Source of the DNA: Tetragonia tetragonoides
Taxonomy: Eukaryota; Streptophyta; Magnoliopsida; Caryophyllales; Aizoaceae
Reading direction: 5' to 3'
Length of the DNA stretch: 64,000 bases
Assembly: GCA_038025085.1 (NCBI GenBank)
Contig: CM076144.1
Location: 37,730,501 to 37,794,500, forward strand
The notes under the pieces were generated by a model, which was given only the letters and a program-made list of their open reading frames with translations, did no database searches and was not told the origin of the DNA. The position numbers were made by a program, and so were the translations under genes. Shown here in pieces: positions 34,596 to 48,877 of the stretch. Each line of letters begins with the position of its first letter. Within the stretch, counting starts at the first letter, position 1.

Positions 34596-37500
34596 GTCGG
34601 GACCTGTCTATTGAAAAGAGTAGTTACATGTGATAATAGAGTGATTAACATATGATCATGAAATTGGATTTCCGAACTCATAGAATAATTTAAATATGAT
34701 TCATAATCTTATATTTATTGCCAATTTATAATGATCATATGTGTAATTGGAGTCCAGAAGTGGTCGGGACGTGTCCATTGAATAATGTCGCTACATGCGA
34801 TAATAGAGTGATTAGCATGTGACCATGAAATTGGATTTCTGAAATCATAGAATACATTAAATATGATTCATAATCTCATATTGATTGCCAAGTTATAATG
34901 ATGATGTGTATAACTGGAGTCCGGGAGTGGTCGGGAGCTGTCCATTGAAAGGAGTCGTTACATGTGATAATAGAGTAATTAGCATATGATCATAAAATGG
35001 GTTTTTCGAACTCATAGAATACTTTCAAAATGATTCATAATCTCATATTGATTGCAAGTTATAATGATGATGTGTGTAATTGGAGTCCGGGAGTGGTCGG
35101 GACCTGTCCATTGAACGGAGTCGTTACATGTGATAATAGAGTGAATAGCATATGATCATAAAATGGGAATTCCGAACTCATAGAATACTTTTAAAATGAT
35201 TCATAATCTCAAATTGATTGCCAAGGTATAATAATGATGTGTGTTTTTGGAGTCCGGGAGTGGTCGGGACCTATCTATTGAAAGGAGTGGTCACATGTGA
35301 TAATACAGTGATTAGCATATGATCATGAAATTAAATTTCCGAACTCAGAGAATACTTTAAATATGATTCATAATCTCATCTTGATTACCAATTTATAATG
35401 ATCATGTGTGTAATTGGGGTCTGGGAGTTGTCGGGACCTGTCTATTGAAAGGAGATGTTACATGTGATAATAGAGTGATTAGCATATGATCATGATATTG
35501 GATTTCCGAACTCATATAAAAATTTAAATATGATTCATAATCTCATATTGATTGCCAATTTATAATGATGATGTGTGTAATTGGAGTCCGGGAGTGGTCG
35601 GGACCTGTCTATTGAAAGGAGTCGTTACATGTGATAATAGAGTGATTAGCATATGATCATGAAATTGGATTTCTGAACTCATAGAATACTTTAAATACGA
35701 TTCATAATCTCATATTGATTGCTAATTTATAATGATCATGTGCGTAATTGGTGTCTGGGATATGCCGGGACGTGTCTATTGAAAGGAGTCGTTACATGTG
35801 ATAATAGAGTGATTAGCATATGATCAAGATATTGAATTTCCGAATTCATAGAATACTTTCAATATGATTCATATTCTCATATTGATTGCCAATTTATAAT
35901 GATGATGTGTGTAGTTGGGGTCCAGGAGTTGTCGGGATCAGTCTATTGAAAGGAGTTGTTACATGTGATAATAGAGTGATTAGCATATGATAAAGATATT
36001 GGATTTCCGAATTCAAAGAATACTTTCAATATGATTCATAATCTCATATTGATTGCCAATTTATAATGATAATGTGTGTAATTGGGTCCAGGAGTGGTCG
36101 GGACCATTCTATTGAAAGGAGTTGTTACATGTTATAATAGAGTGATTAGCATATGATCATAAAATGGGATTTCCGAACTCATAGAATACTTTTAAAATTT
36201 TTCATAATCTCAAATTGATTGCCAAGGTATAATAATGATGTGTGTTTTTGGAGTCCGGGAGTGGTCGGGACCTGTCTATTGAAAGGAGTGGTTACATGTG
36301 ATAATACAGTGATTAGCATATGATCATGAAAATAAATTTCCGAACTCAGAGAATACTTTAAATATGATTCATAATCTCATCTTGATTGCCAATTTATAAT
36401 GATCATGTGTGTAATTGGGGTCCGGGAGTTGTCGGCACCTATCTATTGAAAGGAGATGTTACATGTGATAATAGAGTGATTAGCATATGATCATGATATT
36501 GGATTTCCGAACCCATACAAAAATTTAAATATGATTCATCTCATATTGATTGCCAATTTATAATGATCATGTTCGTAATTGGTGTCCCGGAGTTGTTGGG
36601 ACGTGTCTATTGAAAGGAGTCGTTACATGTGATAATATAGTGATTAGCATATGATCATGAGATTAGATTTCCGAAGTCATAGAACACTTTAAATATGATT
36701 CATAATCTCATATTGATTGCCAATTTATAATGATCATGTGTGTAATTGGAGTCCAGGAGTGGTCGGGACGTGTCTAAAGAATAAAGTCGTTACAAGTGAT
36801 GATAGAGTGATTAGCATATGATCATGATAATGGATTTCTGAGCTCATAGTAGACTTTAAATATGATTTATAATCTCATATTGATTGCCAATTTATAATGA
36901 TGATGTGTGTAATTGGAGTCCGGGAGGTATCAGGACCTATATATTGAAAAGAATCGATACATGTGATAATAGAGTGATTTAACATATGATCATGAAATTG
37001 GATTTCCGAACTCATAGAATACTTTAAATATGATTCTTAATTTTATATTTATTGCCAATTTATAATGATCATATGTGTAATTGGAGTCCAGGGAGTGGTC
37101 GGGACGTGTCTATTGAATAATGTCGTTACATGTGATAATAGAGTGATTTGCATGTGATCATGAAATTGGATTTCCAAACTCATAGAATACTTTAAATATG
37201 ATTTATAATTTCATATTGCTTTCCAAGTTATAATGATGATGTGTGTAATTGGAGTCCGGGAGTGGTCAGGGCCTGTCTATTGAAAGGAGTCGTTACATGT
37301 GATAATAGAGTGATTAGCATATGATCATGAAATTGGATTTCCGAACTCATAAAATACTTTAAAAATGATTCATTATCATATATTGATTGCAAGTTTATAA
37401 CGATGGTGTGTGTAATTGGAGTCCTGGAGTGGTGGGGACCTGTCTATTGAAAGGAGTCGTTACTTGTGATAATAGAGTGATTAGCATATGATCATGAAAT

Positions 37501-40500
37501 TAGATTTTCGAACTCATAGAATACTTTAAATATGATTCATAATCTCATATTGATTGCCAAGTTATAATGTTGATGTGTGTAATTGGAGTCCGGGAGTAGT
37601 CGGGACCTGTCTATTGAAAGGAGTGGTTACATGTGATAATAGAGTGATTAGCATATGATCCTGAAATTGGATTTCCGAATTCGCGAAATGCTTTAAATAT
37701 GATTCATAATCTTATCTTGATTGCCAATTTATAATGATGATGTGTGTAATTGGTGTCCGGGAGTGGTCGGGACGTGTATATCGAATAAAGTCGTTACATG
37801 TGATAATAGAGTGATTAGCATATGATCATGATATTGGATTTCCGAACTCATATTAGAATTAAATATGATTCATAATCTCACATTGATTGCCAAGTTATAA
37901 TGATGATGTGTGTAATTGGAGTCCGGGAGTGGTCGGGACCTGTCCATTGAAAGGAGTCGTTACATGTGATAATAGAGTGATTAGCATATGATCATAAAAT
38001 GGGATTTCCGAACTCATAGAATACTTTAAAAATGATTCATAATCTTATATTGATTGCAAGTTATAATGATGATGTGTGTAATTGGAGTTCGGGAGTGATC
38101 GGGACCTTTCTATTGAAAGGAGTCGTTACATGTGATAATAGAGTGATTAGCATATGATCATAAAATGGGATTTCCGAACACATAGAATACTTTTAAAATG
38201 ATTCATAATCTCAAATTGATTGCCAATGTATAATAATGATGTGTGTAACTGGAGTCCGGGAGTGGTCGGGACCTGTCTATTGAAAGGAGTGGTTGCATGT
38301 GATAATACAGTGATTAGCATATGATCATGAAATTGAATTTCCGAACTCAGAGAATACTTTAAATATGATTCATAATCTCATCTTTATTACCAATTTATAT
38401 TGATCATGTGTGTAATTGGAGTCCGGGAGTGGTCGGGACCTGTCTATTGAAAGGAGTCGTTACATGTGATAATAGAGTGATTAGCATATGATCATGAAAT
38501 TGGATTTCTGAACTCATAGAATACTTTAAATACGATTCATAATCTCATATTGATTCCTAATTTATAATGATCATGTGCGTAATTGGTGTCCGGGATATGT
38601 CGGGACGTATCTATTGAAAGGAATCGTTACATGTGATAATAGAGTGATTAGCATATGGTCAAGATATTGGATTTCCGAATTCATAGAATACTTTCAATAT
38701 GATTCATAATCTCATATTGATTGCCAATTTATAATGATGATGTGTGTAGTTGGGGTCCAGGTGTGGTCGGGACCAGTCTATTGAAAGGAGTTGTTACATG
38801 TGATAATAGAGTGATTAGCATATGATCAAGATATTGGATTTCCGAATTCAAAGAATACTTTCAATATGATTCATAATCTCATATTGATTGCCAATTTATA
38901 ATGATAATGTGTGTAATTGGGGTCCAGGAGTGGTCGGGACCAGTCTATTGAAAGGAGTTGTTACATGTGATAATAGAGTGATTAGCATATGATCATGATA
39001 TTGGATTTCGGAACTCGTAGAATAGTTTAAATATGATTCATAATCTCATATTGATTGCCAAGTTATAATGATGATGTGAGTATTTGGAGTCCGGGAGTGG
39101 TCGAGACCTGTCTATTGAAAGGAGTCGTTACATGTGATAATACAGTGATTAGCATATGATCATGAAATTGGATTTCCGAACTCATAAAATACTTTAAAAA
39201 TGATTCATTATCATATATTGATTGCAAGTTTATAATGATGATGTGTGTAATTGGAGTCCTGGAGGGGTGGGGACCTGTCTATTGAAAGGAGTCGTTACTT
39301 GTGATAATAGAGTGATTAGCATATGATCATGAAATTAGATTTTCGAACTCATAGAATACTTTAAATATGATTCATAATCTCATATTGATTGCCAAGTTAT
39401 AATGATGATGTGTGTAATTGGAGTCCGGGAGTAGTCCGGACCTGTCTATTGAAAGGAGTGGTTACATGTGATAATAGAGTGATTAGCATATGACCATGAA
39501 ATTGGATTTCCGAACTCACGGAATACTTTAAATATGATTGATAATCTTATCTTGATTGCCAATTTATAATGATGATGTGTGTAATTGGTGTCCGGGAGTT
39601 ATCGGCACGTGTATATCGAATAATGTCGTTACATGTGATAATAGAGTGATTAGCATATGATCATGATATTGGATTTCCGAACTCATTGAAGAATTTAAAT
39701 TTGATTCATAATCTCATATTGATTGCCAAGTTATAATGATGATGTGTGTAGTTGGGGTCCAGGAGTGGTCGGGACCAGTCTATTGTAAGGAGTTGTTACA
39801 TGTGATAATAGAGTGATTAGCATATGATCAAGATATTAGATTTTTGAATTCATAGAATACTTTCAATAAGATTCATAATCTAATATTTATTGCCAATTTA
39901 TAATGATGATGTGTGTAATTATGGTCCAGGAGTGGTCGGGACCAGTCTATTGAAAGGAGTTGTTACATGTGATAATAGAGTAATTAGCATATGATCATGA
40001 TATTGGATTTCCGAACACCTAGAATAGTTTAAATATGATTCATAATCTCATATTCATAACCAAGTTATAATGATGATGTGTGTAATTGGAGTCCGGGAGT
40101 GGTCGGGACCTGTCTATTGAAAGGAGTTGTTACATGTGATAATAGAGTGATTTTCATATGATCATGAAGTAGGATTCTGAACTCATAAAATACTTTAAAT
40201 ATGATTCATAATCTCATATTGATTGCCAATTATAATGATCATGTGTGTAATTGGAGTCCTGGAGTGGTGGGGACCTGTCTATTGAAAGGAGTCGTTACAT
40301 GTGATAATAGAGTGATTGGCATATGATCATGAAATTGAATTTCCGAACTTATGGAATACTTTAAATATGATTCATAATCTCATATTCATTGCCAATTTGT
40401 AATGATGATGTGTGTAATTGGAGTCCGGGAGTTATCGGGACATATCTATTGAAAAGAGTCGTTACACGTGATAATAGAGTGATTAAAATGTGATCATGAA

Positions 40501-43500
40501 ATTGGATTTCCGAACTCATAGAATACTTTAAATATGATTCGTAATCTTATATTTATTGCCAATTTATAATGATCATATGTGTAATTGGAGTCCAGGAGTG
40601 GTCGGGACGTGGCTATTGAATAATGTCGTTACATGTGATAATACAGTGATTAGCATATGATCAAGATATTGGATTTCCGATCTCATAGAATACTCTCAAT
40701 ATGTTCATGAAATTGGATTTCCGAACTCATAAAATACTTTAAAAATGATTCATTATCATATATTGATTGCAAGTTTATAATGATGATGTCTGTAATTGGA
40801 GTTCTGGAGTGGTGGGGACCCGTTTATTGAAAGGAGTCGTTACTTGTGATAATAGAGTGATTAGCATATGATCATGAAATTAGATTTCCGAACTCATAGA
40901 ATACTTTAAATATGATTCATAATCTCATATTGATTGCCAAGTTATAATGATGATGTGTGTAATTGGAGTCCGGGAGTAGTCGGGACCTGTCTATTGAAAG
41001 GAGTGGTTACATGTGATAATAGAGTGATTAGCATATGATCATGAAATTGGATTTCCGAAATCACGGAATTCTTTAAATATGATTCATAATCTTATCTTGA
41101 TTGCCAATTTATAATGATGATGTGTGTAATTGGTGTCCGGGAGTGCTGGGATGTGTATATTGAATAAAGTCGTTACATGTGACAATAGAGAAATTAGCAT
41201 ATGATCATGATATTGGATTTTCGAACTCATAGAAGAATTTAAATATGATTCATAATCTCATATTGATTGCCAATTTATCATGATGATGTGTGTAGTTGGG
41301 GTCCAGGAGTGGTCGGGACCAGTCTATTGTAAGGAGTTGTTACATGTGATAATAGAGTGATTAGCATATGATCAAGATATTAGATTTTCGAATTCATAGA
41401 ATACTTTCAATAAGATTCATAATCTAATATTTATTGCCAATTTATAATGATGATGTGTGTAATTATGGTCCAGGAGTGGTCGGGACCAGTCTATTGAAAG
41501 GAGTTGTTACATGTGATAATAGAGTAATTAGCATATGATCATGATATTGGATTTCCGAACACCTAGAATAGTTTAAATATGATTCATAATCTCATATTCA
41601 TAACCAAGTTATAATGATGATGTGTGTAATTGGAGTCCGGGAGTGGTCGGGACCTGTCTATTGAAAGGAGTCGTTACATGTGATAAAAGAGTGATTAGCA
41701 TATGATCATGAAATTGGATTTCTGAACTCATAGAATACTTTAATAATGATTCATAATCTCATATTGATTGCCAATTTATAATGATCATGTCCGTAATTGG
41801 TGTCCGGGAGTTGTCGGGACGTGTCTATTGAATGAAGTCGTTACATGTGATAATAGAGTGATTAGCATATGATCAAGATATTGGATTTCCAAACTCATAG
41901 AATACTCTTAATATGATTCATATTCTCATATTGATTGCTAATTTATAATGATCATGTATGTAATTGGTGTCAGGGAGTGGTCGAGACGTGTCTATTGAAA
42001 GGAGTCTTTACATGTGATAGGAGAGTGATTAGCATATGATCATGATATTGGATTTCCGAACTCATAAAATAATTTAAATATGATACATAATCTCATATTG
42101 ATTGCCAATTTATAATGATCATATGTGGAATTAAAGTCTGGGAGTGGACGGCAGGTGTCTATTGAAAGGCGTCGTTACATGTGATAATAGAGTGATTAGC
42201 ATATGATCATGAAATTGGATTTCCGAACTCATATAATACTTTAAATATGATTCTTAATCTCATATGGATTGCCAATTTATAGTGATGATGTGTGTAATTG
42301 GAATCCGGGAGTGGTCGGGACGTGTCTATTGAAAGGAGTCGTTACATGTGATAATAGAGTGATTAGCATATGATCATGAAATTGGATTTCCGAACTCATA
42401 CAATACTTTAAAGATGATTCATAATCTGATATTGATTGCCAAGTTATAATGATGATGTGTGTAATTGGAGTCCTGGAGTGGTGGGGACCTGTCTATTGAA
42501 AGGAGTCGTTACATGTGATAATAGAGTGATTGACAAATGATCATGAAATTGAATTTCCGAACTCATGGAATACTTTAAATATGATTCATAATCTCATATT
42601 CATTGCCAATTTATAATGATGATGTGTGTAATTTGAGTCCGGGAATGGTCGGGACCTGGCTATTGAAAGGAGTCGTTACATGTGATAATAGAGTGATTAG
42701 CATATGATCATGAAATTGGATTTCTGAACTTATAAAATACTTTAAATATGATTCATAACCTCATATTGATTACCAATTTATAATGATCATGTGTGTAATT
42801 GGAGTCCGGGAGTGGTCGGGACGTGTATAATGAATAAAGTCGTTACATGTGATAATAGAGTGATTAGCATGTGATCATAATATTGGATTTCCGAACTCAT
42901 AGAAGACTTTGTTTATGATTCATAATCTCATTGCCTATTTATAATGATGATGTGTGTAATTGGAGTCTGGAAGTGGTCGGGACCTGTCTAATGAAAGGGG
43001 TCGTTACATGTGATAATAGAGTGATTAGCATATGATCATGAAATTGGATTTCCACACTCATAGAATATTTTAATTATGATTCATAATCTCATCTTGATTA
43101 CCGAATTGTAATGATCATGTGTGTAATTGGAGTCCGGGAGTGGTCGGGACGTGTATATTGAATAAAGTCGTTACTTGTGATAATAGAGTGATTAGCATAT
43201 GATCATGATATTGGATTTCAGAACTCATAGAAGACTTTAAATATGATTCATAATCTCATATTGATTGCCAATTTATAATGATGATGTGCGTAATTGGAGT
43301 CCGGGAGTGGTCGGGACCTGTCTATTAAAAGGAGTCGTTACATGTGATAATAAAGTGATTAGCATATGATCATGAACTTGGATTTCCGAACTCATAGAAT
43401 ACTTTAAATACGATTCATAATCTCATATTGATTGCCAATTTATAATGATGATGTGTAGAATTGGGGTCCAGAAGTGGTCGGGACCAGTCTATTGAAATGA

Positions 43501-44112
43501 GTTGTTGCATGTGATAATAGAGTGATTAGCATATGATCTTGATATTGGATTTCCGAACTCCTAGAATAGTTTAAATATGATTCATAATCTCATATTGATT
43601 GCCAAGTAATAATGATGATGTGTGTAATTGGAGTCCGGGAGTGGTCGGGACCTGTCTATTGAAAAGAGTCGTTACATGTGATAATAGAATGATTAGCATA
43701 TGATCATGAAATTGGATTTCCGAACTCATAGAATACTTTAAATATGATTCATAATCTCATTTTGATTGCCAAATTATAATGATCATGTGTGTAATTGGAG
43801 TCAGGAAGTGGTCGGGACGTGTATATTGAATAAAGTCCTTACATGTGATAATAGAGTGATTAGCATATGATCATGATATTGGATTTCCCAACTCATAGAA
43901 GACTTTAAATATGATTCATAATCTCATATTGATTGCCAATTTATAATGATGATGTGTATAATTGGTGTCCGGGAGTGGTTGGGACCTGTCTATTGAAAGG
44001 AGTCATTACATGTGATAATAGAGTAATTAGCATGTGATCATGAAATTGGATTTCCGAACTCATAGAATACTTTTAATATGATTATAATCTCATATTGATT
44101 GCCAATTTAAAA
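34596..44112. repeat. Satellite array block C, ~167-bp monomers
   Basis: About 57 monomers in the same orientation as the other blocks, beginning with the right target duplication of element 2. Long-range internal copies are visible. The distinctive ATTCATTATCATATATTG with CCTGGAGTGGTGGGGACC monomer recurs at about 37326, 39161 and 40706. A three-monomer stretch near 39743-40080 recurs 1544 bp later near 41287-41624. One monomer is truncated at about 40702, where TCAATATG runs straight into TTCATGAAATTGG. No gene is seen. Confidence 0.97.
44105..44112. repeat. Left target-site duplication of the MULE
   Basis: ATTTAAAA, identical to 48878-48885. With one more base the copies differ (AATTTAAAA and CATTTAAAA), so an original 9-bp duplication with one change is also possible, as expected for Mutator-like elements. 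Confidence 0.8.
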
Positions 44113-44175
44113 GGGTGTTACTATTTACCGCCGTAAAATTACTTATCACCGCCCTTGGAAATTACAATATTGCCC
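44113..44175 (+). repeat. Left terminal inverted repeat of the MULE
   Basis: Starts GGGTGTTACTATTTACCGCC and ends ATATTGCCC. It pairs with the right end at 48816-48877 with about 15 mismatches and one gap. The C/T-rich leader of the transposase gene follows. Confidence 0.88.
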
Positions 44176-44305
44176 CCGCTCACATTTTTACCCTTCTTCC
44201 TCCCTTTCTCCCACTCCCCCTCTCCCTCTCTACCACACCCACCCACTCTCACACCCACCCACATTCACCAACATTCTCTCACCGGCAAGCAAGGAACGAC
44301 CGCAT

Positions 44306-46738
44306 ATGTCTTCCGGCGACCAAGAAGTGTCGTCGACGCCATCCGAGGTTATTTTTTCTTTTGCAGAAATTGGGTCGGGCGTCTGTAATTTTCGCCCGAC
44401 CCATGGTTCAGGCGTCTGAGATATCCGCCTGATCCATGGAACAGGCAGAAATCTCAGACTCCTATTCCATGGACCAGGCGAGAATCTCAGACGCCTGATC
44501 CATGGATCAGGCGAGAATCTCAGACGCCTGATCTATGGTCCGGACGGAAATTTCAGACGCCTGTTCCATGGAGCAGGCGGGGAATTGCAGACGCCTAGTC
44601 TATGGAATGAGCGTTTGATTTTGCCGTCTGTTCTTTGGTGTAAGCGAAAATAACGGACGCCTCCCCTTTGTTAAGGCGGAATTCGCAAAAGTCTAAGTGC
44701 GTTTGATTAACATTAATGTCGTTGATTTCATCAGGTTCCTTTGGAGCGGTTCGGTGGTGATGGTGTTGATTACAGTACGCATTTCGTGTTTGATGTGATG
44801 TTTGAAAGTGATACAGACGCAATTAATTGGGCAAAACAAATTGCCCTTCATATCGGGTTTGAGTTGATAATTTCCTCACACAAGAACAACGGAAGCGTGA
44901 AATTGTTAAGATGCAATCGAGGTGAACGCTACAGAGGGGAATTAAGAGACTTAGACGCTGCTGTTCGGAAGAACACGAAAACGAAGGCCTGCAAATGTAC
45001 GTTCCAGTTAAGGGCTGAACGTGTGTATGGGTGTAGTAGTTGGGTGATTGTCACATTGCCTGGGATCAGGGGTACGCACAACCATGGCTTTCTCGTGTTC
45101 CCTGAGGGATATCGTCAGTTGAGTGGTCTTAGTCCTGGGTCAAAAAAGATTGTTCGTGACATGACTTCGGCTCAATCAAAGCCATGTGCTATCTTGGCCT
45201 CCATTCAGGAAAAATTTCCTGAGGACATGGCAACTAGACGGCATGTTTACAACTACAGAGATCGTATCAGGAAACTTGATTTTGAAGATAGAGATGTCAT
45301 TGGTCAGTTTCATCATTTAGCTGTGGATAATAACTACGTACATTGGACAAGAGCCGACCCAGATACTAATGAGGTAACTCACGTGTTCATGGCACACCCA
45401 ACATCAATTCAGTTACTTCGGTCTTTTCCGTGGTTGATTGGCTTGGATTCCACGTACAAAACAAACAAGTACAAGATGCCGTTCCTTGAGATAGTGGGGA
45501 TGACTCCAACCAACAAGAACTTCCTCATCGCTTATGCAATTATGAAGGATGAGACTGAGGCAAGCTATGCGTGGGTGTTAGACAAGTTGAGAATGATCAT
45601 TGGATATGATGTACAGCCTACAGCTATTATGACCGATCGCGAGCTAGGGTTGATGACACCAATTAGAGAGATATTTCCCGAGAGTGCCCATTTGCTCTGT
45701 ACATGGCACATTAACAAAGTTGTTGAAGACAAGGTGTACAGACTTTGTGGAAAAGATAAGGCCATCGCGCAGAGGTTCAAGAATGGAAAATGGAAAGCTA
45801 TCATGGAAGCTTCAACAGAAGCTGATTACGATAGAGCAGTGCGTACGATGAAGGATAATTGGAGTTCTTTTCCTCACGTGATATCCTACGTAGAGGGGAC
45901 CTGGCTGAGATATAAAGAGATGTTTGTAGCTGCTTGGACGAACAAGGTGTTACATTTTGGCAACACTACGACGTGCAGAGTGGAGAGTGCACATGCCACG
46001 CTAAAACAGTGGTTGAACACCTCAACTGCAGCTCTCGACAATGTTTGGACCAAGGTAAACAAGGCAATCGATTCACAACTAACTCAGATCAGGTACACAC
46101 TTGAAGAGTGCAGAAGACGCAAAGCTGTGTTGTACTCGGGTTTCCCATTCAACTACCTGAGCGGGTATGTTTCTCATTACTGCTTAGGAATATTGTTGGG
46201 TGAGCTAAAGAGGATGAGAGACTTGAGTGACCAGGTGTATGATCGTTGCGGTTGTGTATTGAGATCCACTCATCAGATCCCGTGTGCGTGTGAGTTGAAA
46301 ACGGCCATAGACACGGCAATGCCAGTTAGTTTGGAAAGTGTCCACATTTTTTGGCGAACACTCGTCATTAGTGACCCAGTGGAGATACCTGCGATGGACG
46401 GGACTGAGCATCCATCTGAGGATCATAGGTATTTTCGCTCTCTCGTTGACGAGGTTAACTCTAGCGACCCGGCAGTTGTTCGCAGTATATCTATCCTAAT
46501 ACATGACCAGCTTCATCCTGATGAAGTAAGCTACGTTGAGCCTCCAGCGAACACGACAGTCAGAGGTCGACGGAGAGGGAGTTCCTCTACCAAACGTGAT
46601 CCTAGTTCATGGGAGTACAGCCAGAGCCGCCGTGGTCGAGCTAGGTCATCCAGTTCAAGCCGCGGGAGTGGTCGGAGCTCCTCCTCATCGAATAACGTCA
46701 TGCGGAGTACTAGTATGAATTCATTTCGTACGATGTAA
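44306..46738 (+). CDS. MULE transposase (Jittery/FAR1-like), two exons
   Basis: Catalyses excision and insertion of the element. Exon 1 (44306-44347) encodes 14 residues, MSSGDQEVSSTPSE, and ends GAG before GTTATT. The intron (44348-44734) ends TTCATCAG, and exon 2 (44735-46738) continues in phase 0; total 681 aa. The ORF without exon 1 has no ATG until codon 20 (44798). Numbering from Leu at 44741: a FAR1/WRKY-GCM-type zinc domain at about 25-115 (CKCTFQLRA, GTHNH); the MULE catalytic core with Asp236 (GLDSTYKT), Asp299 (MTDRELG) and Glu415 (CRVESAH), with CTWHIN between; a SWIM-like finger CGCVLRSTHQIPCACEL, in which Cys replaces the usual final His; and a Ser/Arg-rich tail. No stops or frameshifts. 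A further small exon at 46802-46986 is possible. Confidence 0.9.
44370..44695 (+). repeat. CCATGG-centred dyad array in the transposase intron
   Basis: Fills most of the first intron. Units of about 30-45 bp alternate AATCTCAGACGCCTG with its near-complement CAGGCGAGAATCTCAGA, with a palindrome centre CCATGG between them (five perfect centres, others as CTATGG). The best unit (44492-44513) is a perfect 22-bp palindrome with half-site CGCCTGATCCA. An 11-bp-loop hairpin with arms GGGTCGGGCG/CGCCCGACCC lies at 44372-44402. A related array is at 48213-48431. Confidence 0.85.
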
Positions 46739-47200
46739 TTAGTGTTCTTAAGTAGTTACTCATGTGCACTGTCAATGACTTTTTCATTCTTTGTCTTGCA
46801 GATGGATGCGGAATAGATGTCACTGAATTTCATCATGTTGACAAAATTCCGGGAATCATCCTACCATTCCCTGTTCCTCCGATATTGTCATTATGGTTTA
46901 GTTCCCGTTCTGATAGTGTCGTTGGTTGGGAGCAACTTTATGAGAGGCGGAGAGCACATTGGGATCGTTTAGCGGGTTTGATGTAATTTTTGAACCGTGT
47001 TTATTAATGGACCGATTATTAATGTAATTTTTGTTTTTCATATGCAGCGATTATTAATAGTGTCATTTGTAGTGTCTAAAATAATAATAAATTCAAATGA
47101 CAATATCATCACCAATATTGCATAAAAAATAACATAATGAATAATAATAATATCAACTATCATACAAACATAATGTATAAAACATAAACAATGTAATAAA
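46739..47200. other. Convergent intergenic region of the MULE, with a possible transposase exon 3
   Basis: TTGTCTTGCAG at 46791-46801 is a strong acceptor. A 60-codon open stretch follows (46802-46986, with DKIPGIILPFPVPPI and WEQLYERRRAHWDRLAGLM) and could be a terminal exon if a donor such as GTACGA near 46728 is used. Its function is unknown. The remainder to 47200 is AT-rich with ATAAT repeats and likely holds both polyadenylation regions. Confidence 0.4.
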
Positions 47201-48678
<1,478 letters not shown>

Positions 48679-48815
48679 TTCCGTTGTGATGGAGTGATGG
48701 TTTTGCCGGTGTGATCGTGATTATGTGAATTGAAGGGTGAGGAAGTAAGGGAGTGAGGAGAGTGAGGAAGTGAGGAAGAGAGGAAGGAGGAGGGTGAGGA
48801 ATGAGTTAGAGTGAA

Positions 48816-48877
48816 GGGCAAAATCGTAAATTCTAAGGGCGGTGGTGAGTATTTTTTGGCGGTAAATAGCAATTCAC
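48816..48877 (-). repeat. Right terminal inverted repeat of the MULE
   Basis: On the minus strand it starts GTGAATTGCTATTTACCGCC and ends GATTTTGCCC, complementary to the left end. The target duplication follows on the right (48878-48885). Confidence 0.88.

Noticed and set aside
46762..46986. OTU-protease tail of the MULE transposase
   Set aside because: Some plant MULE proteins carry an OTU domain, but the Asp-Gly-Asn-Cys type active site is not visible; kept only as a possible small third exon.
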